Shown here in pieces: positions 26,008-34,535 of a stretch of 64,000 bases of DNA. The notes beneath the pieces were generated by a model. That model searched no databases, was not told the origin of the DNA, and worked only from the letters and a program-made list of their open reading frames with translations. Made by a program: the position numbers and the translations under genes. This DNA comes from Microbispora sp. H13382 (GTDB taxonomy: Bacteria; Actinomycetota; Actinomycetes; Streptosporangiales; Streptosporangiaceae), in NCBI RefSeq assembly GCF_014161445.1, contig NZ_JABBXA010000003.1:372001-436000 (forward strand). Direction: 5' to 3'. Within the stretch, counting starts at the first letter, position 1. Every line of letters starts with the position of its first letter.

Positions 26008-27770
26008 CCGCGGGTCCGCCGGCGGTGGAGGCCCCCGGCCTCACGGCGCTGCCGCCGCGCACCGTGGAGTTCCGCGGCGCCCGGGACGGGCAGGCCGCGC
26101 TGACCTGGGGCCAGCAGGGGATCTGGCGCTCCACCCAGTGGCTGGACGACGGCGACCCCTACTTCAACCTGCCCTGGACCCTGCCGGTGACCGGCGCGGC
26201 CGACGTGGACGCCGTGCTGCGCGCCGTGGGCCGCCTCGTCGAGCGGCACGAGACGCTGCGCACGGCGTTCGTCCGGGACGGGGACAGCACCAGCCAGCGG
26301 GTGAGCCGGGAGGGCCGGCTCACGGTCGGCGTGTACGAGGCGGCGGCCAAGCCGATGAGCGCGGCCAAGGCGCTGGCCGCCGAGTTGGCCGCGACCGGGT
26401 TCGACTACGCGGCCGAGCTGCCGATCCGGTGCGCGGTCGTCTGCCAGCGGGGCCGGCCGCGCGCGCTCGCGCTCGCGCTGTCCCATCTCGCGCTCGACGG
26501 CTGGTCGCTGAACACGGTGGCCGCGGAATGGCCGCGGCTGGTCGCCGGGGAGGACCTGCCCGGCCCGGACTGGCAGCCGCTCGACCAGGCGGCCTTCGAG
26601 AGGTCGGACCCGCCGCCCGGGGGCCAGGCGCTGCGGCACTGGCGGACCGGCCTGACATCCGCGCCGCGTTCGATGTTCGACTTCCCGGCGCGGGAACCCG
26701 AGGAGCCGCGCTTCGTCCGGCACGGGATGGACTCCCCGGCGGCGGCCGTCGCCGCCGAGGCGCTCGCCGCCCGGCACGGCGTGACGACCTCCAGCGTGCT
26801 CACGGTCGCCAGTGCCGCCCTGCTCGGCGCCGTGACCGGGCATCGTACGGCTGCGCTGCAGCTCATCGTGTCGAACCGGCACCACCCGGGGATGGAGGCG
26901 ATGGCCGGGCCCGCCGCCCAGGACGGGCTGTGCGTCATCGACCTCGGGGACGGCACGTTCGCCGGCGCGCTGCGGCACGGACATCGCAGGACCATGGCGA
27001 CGTACCGGAACGGGCACTACGACCCCGCGCTCGTGCTGGCCGCGTGGGAGGCCGAGGCGTGGCGGCGCGGCGCCGACATCGACCTGGACGCGTTCTTCAA
27101 CGACGTCAGGCAGGCGGGCCGCTGGCAGGGCCTGCCGCAGGTCGATCCGGGAGACGCCGCGGCGCTCGCCACACTCCGGGGCAGGACCAGGACGTTCTTC
27201 GTCGGCGCCTACCCCGCGGTCAAGGCGAGGATCTTCTTCGCCACCGGTCCCGCCCCGTCCACCTGCGAGTTCTACGTGCTGGTGGACACCGCCTTCCTGC
27301 CCGGAGACGTCGCCGAGCGGATGCTCACCGGCCTGGAGGAGCTGCTGGTCCGGGCCGTCTCGGAGGAGGTGCTGCTGGACCAGGTCGCGAAGATCGCGGG
27401 CCTGGACCCGGTGCCGCGCCCCGCCGGATGGACGGCGATCGGCCACGACTGGGTGAGCCTGCCGGAGACCGAGGCGCTGCTGCGCCGGGTGTGCGGGACC
27501 GGCGTGGCCGCGGTCGCGCTGGAGGACGGCGACGACGGGGCGCCCCTGCTGACGGGGTACCTCGTCGCGCGCCCCGGGCTGGACACGCCCGAGGCCGTCC
27601 ACACCGCCTTCATGCGCGCCGCGACCGGCCGGACCGACGTGCTCGCCCCTCACCACTACGTCCTGTGCGCGGCGCCCCCGGCCGATTCCGCCGGCTGGCC
27701 CGGCTGTCCCCGCCTGGCCGAGGGCGGGGGCCGGGAGCCGTCCCCCTCAACGAACCCCTGGGAAAGATGA
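26004..27770 (+). CDS. Atypical stand-alone condensation-like protein with C-terminal extension
   Basis: A 588-residue C-domain-fold protein. It opens with LTWGQQGIWRSTQWLDDGDPYFN, the usual C1 region. The active-site motif reads S160-H161-LAL-D165-G: the first His of HHxxxDG is Ser while the catalytic second His and the DG remain. It is about 130 residues longer than a plain C domain. The tail (about 475-575, ETEALLRRVCG...LLTGYLVARPG) loosely resembles the small C-terminal subdomain of an A domain without its main part. GTG 26004 overlaps the carrier stop by 4 bp and supersedes a longer open frame inside the upstream gene. It may acylate an unusual nucleophile or act as a structural/tailoring C-like domain. 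Function is inferred only. Confidence 0.8.
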   Translation: MTAGPPAVEAPGLTALPPRTVEFRGARDGQAALTWGQQGIWRSTQWLDDGDPYFNLPWTLPVTGAADVDAVLRAVGRLVERHETLRTAFVRDGDSTSQRVSREGRLTVGVYEAAAKPMSAAKALAAELAATGFDYAAELPIRCAVVCQRGRPRALALALSHLALDGWSLNTVAAEWPRLVAGEDLPGPDWQPLDQAAFERSDPPPGGQALRHWRTGLTSAPRSMFDFPAREPEEPRFVRHGMDSPAAAVAAEALAARHGVTTSSVLTVASAALLGAVTGHRTAALQLIVSNRHHPGMEAMAGPAAQDGLCVIDLGDGTFAGALRHGHRRTMATYRNGHYDPALVLAAWEAEAWRRGADIDLDAFFNDVRQAGRWQGLPQVDPGDAAALATLRGRTRTFFVGAYPAVKARIFFATGPAPSTCEFYVLVDTAFLPGDVAERMLTGLEELLVRAVSEEVLLDQVAKIAGLDPVPRPAGWTAIGHDWVSLPETEALLRRVCGTGVAAVALEDGDDGAPLLTGYLVARPGLDTPEAVHTAFMRAATGRTDVLAPHHYVLCAAPPADSAGWPGCPRLAEGGGREPSPSTNPWER

Positions 27771-27771
27771 C

Positions 27772-27960
27772 ATGACCGATTCTCCGATGCTCGTGGTCGT
27801 CAACGACGAGGAGCAGTTCTCCGTATGGTGGAGCGACCGCGAGCCGCCCGCCGGGTGGCGGCCCACCGGCTTCGCGGGCACCCGCCAGGAATGCCTGGAC
27901 CACATCGAGACGGTGTGGACCGACATGCGGCCGCTGAGCGTACGCGACCTGGGCAGATGA
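27772..27960 (+). CDS. MbtH-like NRPS accessory protein
   Basis: A 62-residue MbtH-family protein, required as a chaperone/activator by many actinobacterial adenylation domains. The family pattern is clear: NDEEQFSVWW, EPPAGW, and ETVWTDMRPLS near the end. It starts 1 bp after the preceding stop and overlaps the next gene by ATGA. It probably assists the A domains at 17009, 29392 and 31320. Confidence 0.95.
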   Translation: MTDSPMLVVVNDEEQFSVWWSDREPPAGWRPTGFAGTRQECLDHIETVWTDMRPLSVRDLGR

Positions 27961-29384
27961 CCGCCGCCGAGCGCCGCGCCGCGCTGATCGAGAAGCTGGC
28001 CGGCCTGCCCCCCGAGCGCCGGGCGGCGCTGCTGCGCTCCCTCGGGGGCGCGCCCCGGGACACCGGCGGGCAGGAGTGGCCGCTGTCGCCCGGGCAGGAG
28101 CGCCTGTGGTTCCTCAGCCGCTTCGACCCGGCCGACACCACCTACAACACGCCCTGGTGCATGCGGCTGCGCGGTCCGCTCGACGTGGGCGCGCTGTCCG
28201 CCGCGTTCACCCGGATCGTGGAGCGGCACGAGGTGCTGCGGACCCGCTTCCGGCTGCGCGGGGACGCCCCCGTGCAGGTCGTGCTGCCGCCCGGACCGGT
28301 GCCGCTGGAGAAGATCGCGTTCTCCGGGGAGGCGGACCTCGAACGGGCGTTGAAGGAGTTCGTCGACCGCCCGTTCGACCTGGAGAACGCGCCTCCCCTG
28401 CGGGCCGGCCTGGCCGGGCTGGGGGAGGGCGACGCGGTCGTGTGCATCGTCCTGCACCACATAGTGATGGACGGCTGGTCGCTCGACGTGCTCCTGCGTG
28501 AGCTCACGGAGTGCTACGCCGCCGCACGCGAGGGACGTGAGCCCGAACTGCCGGAGCTGCCCACGCAGTACCCCCGCTTCGCGGTGCAGGAGAGACAGCG
28601 GGACCACACCGAGGGCGTGGAGTTCTGGGCGCGCCGCCTGGCCGGCGCCCCGGCGCTGGACCTTCCGGCCGACCACCCCCGGCTGTCCCGGTGGTCCGGG
28701 CGCGGCGGACGCGAGCAGCTGCTGCTGCCGCCGGAGGTGATCACGCCGCTGGAGAAGGTGGCCAGGAAGCGGCGCTGCACGTCGTTCATGGCCCTGATCG
28801 CCGCCTACCAGGCGACCCTCGCCCTGGCGTCGGGCCAGACCGACTTCTGCGTCGGCGTGCCGGTGGCCGGCCGGAGCCGCAGCGAGCTCGCGCCGTTGAT
28901 CGGCTACTTCGGCAACACGATGGTGGTGCGCGCCGACCTGTCCGGCGATCCGTCGTTCCACGAGCTGCTGGACCGCGTGCGGGAGACGACCCTGGCCGGG
29001 ATGCGGCACGCGGAGGTGCCGTACGAGCACGTCCTGGCCGCGCTGCGCGTCCCCCGCGACATCAGCAGGCCGCCGCTGTGCCAGGTCATGTTCAACCTGC
29101 ACAACCTGCCCAAGGAAGATCTGCTGGGGACCCGGTTCGCCGACCTCGACCGGGAGATTCACGTGGTCCCGCCCAGCCACACCAAGTCCGAGGTCTCGAT
29201 GGACCTGTGGCGGGGACCGGAGGGGCTGGGCGGCGTCCTCGACTACAGCAGCGACCTGTTCACGCCCGCGACCGCGCGCCGCCTCATCGGCGGTTTCGCC
29301 GAGGTCGTACGGCGGGCCGGGGCCGACCCCGACATCCCGCTGTCCGCGCTGAGCGGCCCGTTCGCGCGCGTGTTCTCGAAGTGA
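27957..29384 (+). CDS. Stand-alone NRPS condensation domain
   Basis: A 475-residue protein consisting of a short N-terminal helical segment (MTAAERRAALIEKLAGLPPE), likely a docking element, and one condensation domain starting PLSPGQERLWFLSRFDP. The active-site motif H167-H168-IVM-D172-G is intact, and later C motifs (VGVPVAGRSRSELAPLIGYFGNT) are normal. No A or T domain is attached. The next gene encodes an A-T protein, so the two probably work together as a split C-A-T glycine module. ATG 27957 overlaps the mbtH stop by 4 bp. Confidence 0.9.
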   Translation: MTAAERRAALIEKLAGLPPERRAALLRSLGGAPRDTGGQEWPLSPGQERLWFLSRFDPADTTYNTPWCMRLRGPLDVGALSAAFTRIVERHEVLRTRFRLRGDAPVQVVLPPGPVPLEKIAFSGEADLERALKEFVDRPFDLENAPPLRAGLAGLGEGDAVVCIVLHHIVMDGWSLDVLLRELTECYAAAREGREPELPELPTQYPRFAVQERQRDHTEGVEFWARRLAGAPALDLPADHPRLSRWSGRGGREQLLLPPEVITPLEKVARKRRCTSFMALIAAYQATLALASGQTDFCVGVPVAGRSRSELAPLIGYFGNTMVVRADLSGDPSFHELLDRVRETTLAGMRHAEVPYEHVLAALRVPRDISRPPLCQVMFNLHNLPKEDLLGTRFADLDREIHVVPPSHTKSEVSMDLWRGPEGLGGVLDYSSDLFTPATARRLIGGFAEVVRRAGADPDIPLSALSGPFARVFSK

Positions 29385-29391
29385 AAGGTGC

Positions 29392-31323
29392 ATGGAAGTG
29401 AGTGACGCGGTGAGCGGCCTGACGGCGCCTCCGGGCGCCGGGCGGCCGGGGACGGGAACGGACGCCGCGACGGCGCTCGCGCTGATCCGCCGGTGGCGTG
29501 ACACGAGCCCCGACGCGGTCGCGGTGAGCGGCGCCGGGGGCCTGCTGACCTACCGGGAGCTGCACGACAGGGTCGACCGGCTCGCGGCGCTGCTGCGCGC
29601 CCGCGGAGTCGGCCAGGAGGTTCCGGTGGGGCTGTGCCTGGAGCGCTGCCCCGGCATGGTCGTCGCCCTGCTCGCCGTGTGGCGGGCCGGCGGCGCCTAC
29701 GTGCCGCTCGACCCGGGATTCCCGGAGGACCGGCTCCGGTTCATGCGGGAGGACGCGGGCATCCGGCTGGTCCTGGCCGGCCAGGGCGTCGAGTCCCGGC
29801 TGCTCGACGGCGTCGAGGACGTCGTCGAGCTGGCGTGGGACGGCGTTCCCGTCTCCGCCGGGGTGCCCGGCGACGTGCCGGCCGACGGCCCGGCGGGGGA
29901 CCTGGCCTACCTCATGTACACCTCCGGCTCCACCGGCAGGCCCAAGGGAGTCGCCGTGCCGCACGGCGCGGTGGTCCACCTGCTGGAGTCCTTCGCCTCC
30001 CTGCTGGAGCTCACCCCGCGCGACGCCTGGCTGGCGGTCACCACGCTGTCGTTCGACATCTCGGTGCTCGAACTCCTCCTGCCGCTGGCCTGCGGGGCGC
30101 GGGTCGTGGTCGCCTCCGGGCACGAGACGGCGGACGGCCGGGCCCTGCGGTCGCGCGCCGTGACCGAGGCCGTCACGATCATGCAGGCGACCCCGGCGAG
30201 CTGGCGCATCCTGCTCGAATCCGGCGGCGTGCCCGAGAACGTCGCGACCCGGCTGTGCGGGGGCGAGGCACTGCCCCGCGACCTCGCCGACGCCCTCCTC
30301 GGCGGCGGCGCCCGGCTCTGGAACGTGTACGGCCCGACCGAGACGACGGTCTGGTCGACGGCCGGGCGGGTGGCCCCGTCTCCTGGCCCTGTGGACCTGG
30401 GCGAGCCCATCGGCGACACGACGGTGCACATCCTCGGCCCCGACGGGCGTCCGGTGCCGCCCGGCGAGGCCGGCGAGCTGCACATCGGCGGCTCCGGCCT
30501 GGCCAGGGGATACCGCGGCATGCCGGGTCAGACGGCCGCCAGGTTCCTGCCCGACCCGTTCTCCGGAACGCCGGGCGCCCGCCTGTACGCCACGGGCGAC
30601 CTGGCCGCGATCGAGGACGGCAGGCTCCGCTACCTGGGCCGGGCCGACCAGCAGGTGAAGGTGCGCGGCTTCCGCATCGAGCTCGGTGAGATCGAGAGCG
30701 TGCTGCGCGCCGCGCCCGAGGTGGCCGACGCCGCCGTCGGCGTCTGCGAGGGCCCCGACGGGCTGCCGCGCCTGGTCGCCTACGTCGTGCGCGCGGCCGG
30801 GGAGCCCGAGGGGGCCGACCTGTGGCCGTCCCTGCGGGACCGGCTGCGCCGCAGCGTGCCCGAGTACATGGTGCCCGCGCACCTCGTGGTGCTGGACGCC
30901 CTGCCGCTCACCCCCAACGGCAAGCTCGACCGCAAGGCCCTGCCCGTGCCCGAGTGGACCCGGGCCCGCAGCCGGCCGTACCGGCCTGCGGCCACGCCGC
31001 TGGAGGAGGACCTCGCGGCGATGTGGGGCGAGGTGCTGGGCATCGCGGAGCCGGTGGGCGTCGACGACGACTTCTTCGAGCTGGGCGGGCACTCGCTGAC
31101 CGCCACCCAGATCATCGCCAGGATCCAGGCGCGCTTCGCGACCAACGTGCCGATCGTGGTGCTGTTCGAGAACCCGACCGTGGCCGGCCTGGCGGCGGCG
31201 ATGGACCGGCTCGACGACGACGACCTGGACCTCGCCGACATCGCCGCGCTCCGCGACGAGCTCGACGGCCTCAGCGCCGAGGACCTGGCGGCCGTGCTCG
31301 ACGAGATGGCGTCCGAATCATGA
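29392..31323 (+). CDS. NRPS A-T protein, glycine-type adenylation domain
   Basis: A 643-residue adenylation-carrier protein. The A domain (about residues 25-520) has A3 LMYTSGSTGRPKG, A5 NVYGPTETT and A8 VKVRGFRIELGEIE. The pocket code aligned by eye to GrsA is D-I-L-Q-L-G-V-V-W-K, nearly identical to known glycine codes (DILQLGLIWK, DILQLGMVWK). The carrier serine is S568 in FELGGHSLTATQ. An acidic C-terminal tail of about 40 residues (DDDDLDLADIAALRDELDG) looks like a docking helix for the next protein. It follows the stand-alone C gene by 7 bp and overlaps the next NRPS gene by ATGA. Together with that C domain it would form a glycine-incorporating module. Confidence 0.92.
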   Translation: MEVSDAVSGLTAPPGAGRPGTGTDAATALALIRRWRDTSPDAVAVSGAGGLLTYRELHDRVDRLAALLRARGVGQEVPVGLCLERCPGMVVALLAVWRAGGAYVPLDPGFPEDRLRFMREDAGIRLVLAGQGVESRLLDGVEDVVELAWDGVPVSAGVPGDVPADGPAGDLAYLMYTSGSTGRPKGVAVPHGAVVHLLESFASLLELTPRDAWLAVTTLSFDISVLELLLPLACGARVVVASGHETADGRALRSRAVTEAVTIMQATPASWRILLESGGVPENVATRLCGGEALPRDLADALLGGGARLWNVYGPTETTVWSTAGRVAPSPGPVDLGEPIGDTTVHILGPDGRPVPPGEAGELHIGGSGLARGYRGMPGQTAARFLPDPFSGTPGARLYATGDLAAIEDGRLRYLGRADQQVKVRGFRIELGEIESVLRAAPEVADAAVGVCEGPDGLPRLVAYVVRAAGEPEGADLWPSLRDRLRRSVPEYMVPAHLVVLDALPLTPNGKLDRKALPVPEWTRARSRPYRPAATPLEEDLAAMWGEVLGIAEPVGVDDDFFELGGHSLTATQIIARIQARFATNVPIVVLFENPTVAGLAAAMDRLDDDDLDLADIAALRDELDGLSAEDLAAVLDEMASES

Positions 31324-34300
31324 GGGCGCCCCTGTCGCCGGGCCAGGAACGGCTGTGGCTCCTGCAGAAGCTGAGCCCCCACGACGCCTCGTACACCATG
31401 TACCTCGTCCACCGGCTGCGCGGGCCCCTCGATCCGGACGCCCTCGATTGGGCGTTCGCCGACCTCGCGGCCCGGCACGAGGGCCTGCGCACCCGGTTCG
31501 AGGAGGAGGACGGCGTCCCCTGGGCGGTCGCCGAGCCGGCGGGGGCGCCGGGATCCCTCCCGCCGGTCGAACGGATCCAGGCCGATGACGAGGAGCACGC
31601 CCGGCGGCTCGTCGCCGAGCGGGTGAACGCGCCGTTCGACCTCGCGGAAGGCGTGCCGCTGCGCGTCGCCCTCATCGCGATCGGGCCGCTGGACCACGTC
31701 CTGTGCGTCACGATGCACCACATCATCGGCGACGGCTGGTCGCTGGGGATCCTCCTGGACGACCTGGCGGAGTACTACACCGCACGCCTGCACGGCCGCG
31801 CGCCGAACCTGGCGCCGCTGCCGGTGCAGCCGTCCGACTACGCCCGCTGGCAGCGCCGCCGCGCCGAGCGCGCGGTGCCGTACTGGCAGGAGCGGCTGGC
31901 CGATCCGCCGCCGCCCGACCTGCCGTGCGGCATCGGCAGCGAGAGCCCCGGGGGCGCCGGCGACGATGATCGCGTGGCGTACCAGTTCGTCCGAGCCGGC
32001 CGGAAGGTCGCCGACGAGCTGGACCGGCTCGCCCGTGAGCACAGGACCACGCTGTTCACCGTGCTCATGACGGCCTACCAGGTGCTCCTGCACCGGCACA
32101 CCGGCCACACCGACGTCCTCGTCGGCACGGCCGTCGCCGGACGCGACCGGGTCGAGCTGGAGTCGATGATCGGCTACCTCTCGCAGACCGTCGTGCTGCG
32201 CGGCGATCTGGACGGGGACCCGTCGTTCGTCGAACTGCTGGGGCGCATCAGGCAGGAGGCGCTGACGGCGATGAGCCGCCCGTCGGTGCCGTTCGAGCGG
32301 ATCGGGCATCCCGTCGAGGCGCTGATGCCGACCATGTTCATCCTGCACACGCAGGCCGGGGGACCCACCCGGCCGTTCGGCGACCTGTCCGTCGGTGCCT
32401 TCCCCCACGGATACCGCCAGGTCAAGCTCGGCCTGTACGTCGAGGCATGGCTGGAGGACGGCGAGCTCGCCATGTCGTTCGGCCACGACGGGTCCAGCGG
32501 CTCCCCGCACGAGGCGGAGGCCGTCCGCCGGCTCGCCGACCGCTTCGTGCTCCTGCTCGAGTCGGTCGCGGCCGAGTCGCGTCGCCGGATCTCCGAGCTG
32601 CGCGTGTGGACCGCCGACGACGAGGCCGACATGAGGTCCATGGCCGGGGACGGCGCCGGCACCCTCGGACCGGCGGTCCCCGAGATGATCGCGGAGACCG
32701 TCCGGCGCACGCCCGCCGCCGTCGCGGTGGCCTGCGGGGAGACCGAGGTCACCTACGCGGAACTGGACCGGCGGGCGGCACGGCTCGCCGCGGTGCTGCG
32801 AGAGCGGGGCGTGCGCCCCGGCGACGTGGTCGGCGTCTGCCTGCCCCGTTCGGTCGAGGCGATCACCGCCCTGCTCGCGGTCTGGCGGGCGGGCGCGGCC
32901 TACCTGCCGTTCGAGCCGGACGAGCCGGAGGAGAGGCTGGCCTTCGCGCTCGCGGACGCCGGGGCGACGCGTGTGATCACGAACCGGGCGCTGCCCGCCG
33001 GGTTCACCGCCGTCGACCCGCTGGACGATGAGGACGGGGCGGCATCCGGCGAGCCGGGACAGACACGCCCGGGCGACGTGGCCTACGTGATCTTCACCTC
33101 CGGCTCCACCGGCCGGCCCAAGGGCGTCGCCGTCGAGCACCGCGCCATCGCGGCCCGGATCCGGTGGATGCGCGAGGAGTACGGCCTGGCGCCCGGCGAC
33201 CGCGTCGTCCAGTTCGCGTCGCTGAGCTTCGACACCCACCTCGAAGAGGTCTTTCCCGCGCTAGCCGCGGGGGCGACCCTGGTGCTGCTGCCCGGCGGGG
33301 CGGCGACGCTGCCCGACCTGCTGGCCGCCCCGGGCGGGGAACGGGTCACGGTGCTCGATCTGCCCACGGCGTACTGGCACCACCTGGTCGAGGAGATCGA
33401 CCAGATCGCCTGGCCGCCCGCGCTCCGTCTGGTCGTCATCGGCGGCGAGCAGGCGTCCGGCGGCGCGGTGGCGCGCTGGCGCGGCCGGTTCGGCGACGGC
33501 GTCCGCCTGATGAACACCTACGGCCCGACCGAGGCCGCGGTCATCGCGACCGCGGCCGACCTCGGCGCGACGCCGTACGGCAGGCCGCCCATCGGCAGGC
33601 CCATCGGCGCGACGACGGTCCACCTGCTCGACGCCGCCGGGGCGCCGGTTCCGAAGGGCGCGATCGGCGAGCTGGTCATCGGCGGTGCCGGGGTGGCACG
33701 CGGCTACCTGCGCCGCCCGGCGCTCACGGCCGCCGCGTTCGTCCCCGACCCGCTGGGACCGCCCGGGTCGCGGAGATACCGCACCGGGGACCGGGCACGC
33801 TGGAACCAGGGCGGCGCGCTGGAGTTCCTCGGACGGATCGACGGGCAGCTCAAGGTCCGCGGCTTCCGGATCGAGCCGGGCGAGGTCGAGGCGCGGCTGC
33901 TCGACCATCCGGGCGTCGGCCAGGCGTTCGTGACGGTCCACGCCGAGGAACTGGTGGCGTACGTGACCGGAACCGCGACGGGGGAGGAGCTCGCCGCGCA
34001 CCTCGCGCGGACTCTGCCGCGCCATCTCGTCCCGACCGCGTGGGTCGTGCTCGACTCCCTGCCGTTGACCAGCCGCGGCAAGGTGGACCGTACGGCGTTG
34101 CCCGCGCCGGTCCGGGCGTCGTCGGCAGGGCACGTCCCGCCGGACTCGGACGCGGAGCTCCTGGTGGCCGAGATCTGGGCGGAACTGCTCGGCGTCGCCT
34201 CCATCGGCGTGAACGACGACTTCTTCACCCTGGGCGGGCACTCGCTGCTCGCGACGAGGATCGCGGCCAGGCTGCGCCGGGCGACCGGGGTGGAGGTCCC

Positions 34301-34430
34301 GGTGCGGACGATCTTCGAACGGCGCACCGTGGCCGAGCTGGCGGTCGCGCTGGAGGACCTGCTGGTGGCCGAGCTGGAGGACATTTCGGAGGAGGAGGCC
34401 GAGCGCCTGCTCTCGTCCGCCGGCGGCTGA
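31320..34430 (+). CDS. NRPS C-A-T module, basic-amino-acid-type pocket
   Basis: A 1036-residue module. The condensation domain starts APLSPGQERLWLLQKL, with intact H133-H134-IIG-D138-G. The adenylation domain (about 450-940) has VIFTSGSTGRPKG, NTYGPTEAA and LKVRGFRIEPGEVE. The carrier serine is S975 in FTLGGHSLLATR. The eye-aligned pocket code is D-T-E-D-V-G-T-V-I-K. Acidic residues at pocket positions 239 and 278 resemble codes for lysine-like or other diamino acids, so a basic side chain is the best guess. No TE is present. The tail (AELEDISEEEAERLLSS) is a probable docking helix, perhaps to the C-A-T-TE-MFS protein. ATG 31320 was preferred over upstream starts lying inside the previous gene. 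It is the last gene of the operon; a strong hairpin follows. Confidence 0.91.
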   Translation: MRAPLSPGQERLWLLQKLSPHDASYTMYLVHRLRGPLDPDALDWAFADLAARHEGLRTRFEEEDGVPWAVAEPAGAPGSLPPVERIQADDEEHARRLVAERVNAPFDLAEGVPLRVALIAIGPLDHVLCVTMHHIIGDGWSLGILLDDLAEYYTARLHGRAPNLAPLPVQPSDYARWQRRRAERAVPYWQERLADPPPPDLPCGIGSESPGGAGDDDRVAYQFVRAGRKVADELDRLAREHRTTLFTVLMTAYQVLLHRHTGHTDVLVGTAVAGRDRVELESMIGYLSQTVVLRGDLDGDPSFVELLGRIRQEALTAMSRPSVPFERIGHPVEALMPTMFILHTQAGGPTRPFGDLSVGAFPHGYRQVKLGLYVEAWLEDGELAMSFGHDGSSGSPHEAEAVRRLADRFVLLLESVAAESRRRISELRVWTADDEADMRSMAGDGAGTLGPAVPEMIAETVRRTPAAVAVACGETEVTYAELDRRAARLAAVLRERGVRPGDVVGVCLPRSVEAITALLAVWRAGAAYLPFEPDEPEERLAFALADAGATRVITNRALPAGFTAVDPLDDEDGAASGEPGQTRPGDVAYVIFTSGSTGRPKGVAVEHRAIAARIRWMREEYGLAPGDRVVQFASLSFDTHLEEVFPALAAGATLVLLPGGAATLPDLLAAPGGERVTVLDLPTAYWHHLVEEIDQIAWPPALRLVVIGGEQASGGAVARWRGRFGDGVRLMNTYGPTEAAVIATAADLGATPYGRPPIGRPIGATTVHLLDAAGAPVPKGAIGELVIGGAGVARGYLRRPALTAAAFVPDPLGPPGSRRYRTGDRARWNQGGALEFLGRIDGQLKVRGFRIEPGEVEARLLDHPGVGQAFVTVHAEELVAYVTGTATGEELAAHLARTLPRHLVPTAWVVLDSLPLTSRGKVDRTALPAPVRASSAGHVPPDSDAELLVAEIWAELLGVASIGVNDDFFTLGGHSLLATRIAARLRRATGVEVPVRTIFERRTVAELAVALEDLLVAELEDISEEEAERLLSSAGG

Positions 34431-34479
34431 TCCCGTTCCGCCTAAACACGGGCCGCCGAAACACGGCCCGCCGCAACGC

Positions 34480-34515
34480 GAGACCGCCGCGCACCCTCGG
34501 GTGCGCGGCGGTCTC
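34480..34515. terminator. Bidirectional terminator between NRPS and ceb operons
   Basis: Perfect 16-bp stem GAGACCGCCGCGCACC / GGTGCGCGGCGGTCTC with CTCG loop. It lies 50 bp after the NRPS operon stop and 21 bp after the cebR stop on the other strand. There is no U-tract, as is common in actinobacteria. Confidence 0.88.
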
Positions 34516-34535
34516 GTCGTATGCGTGGCCTCGTG

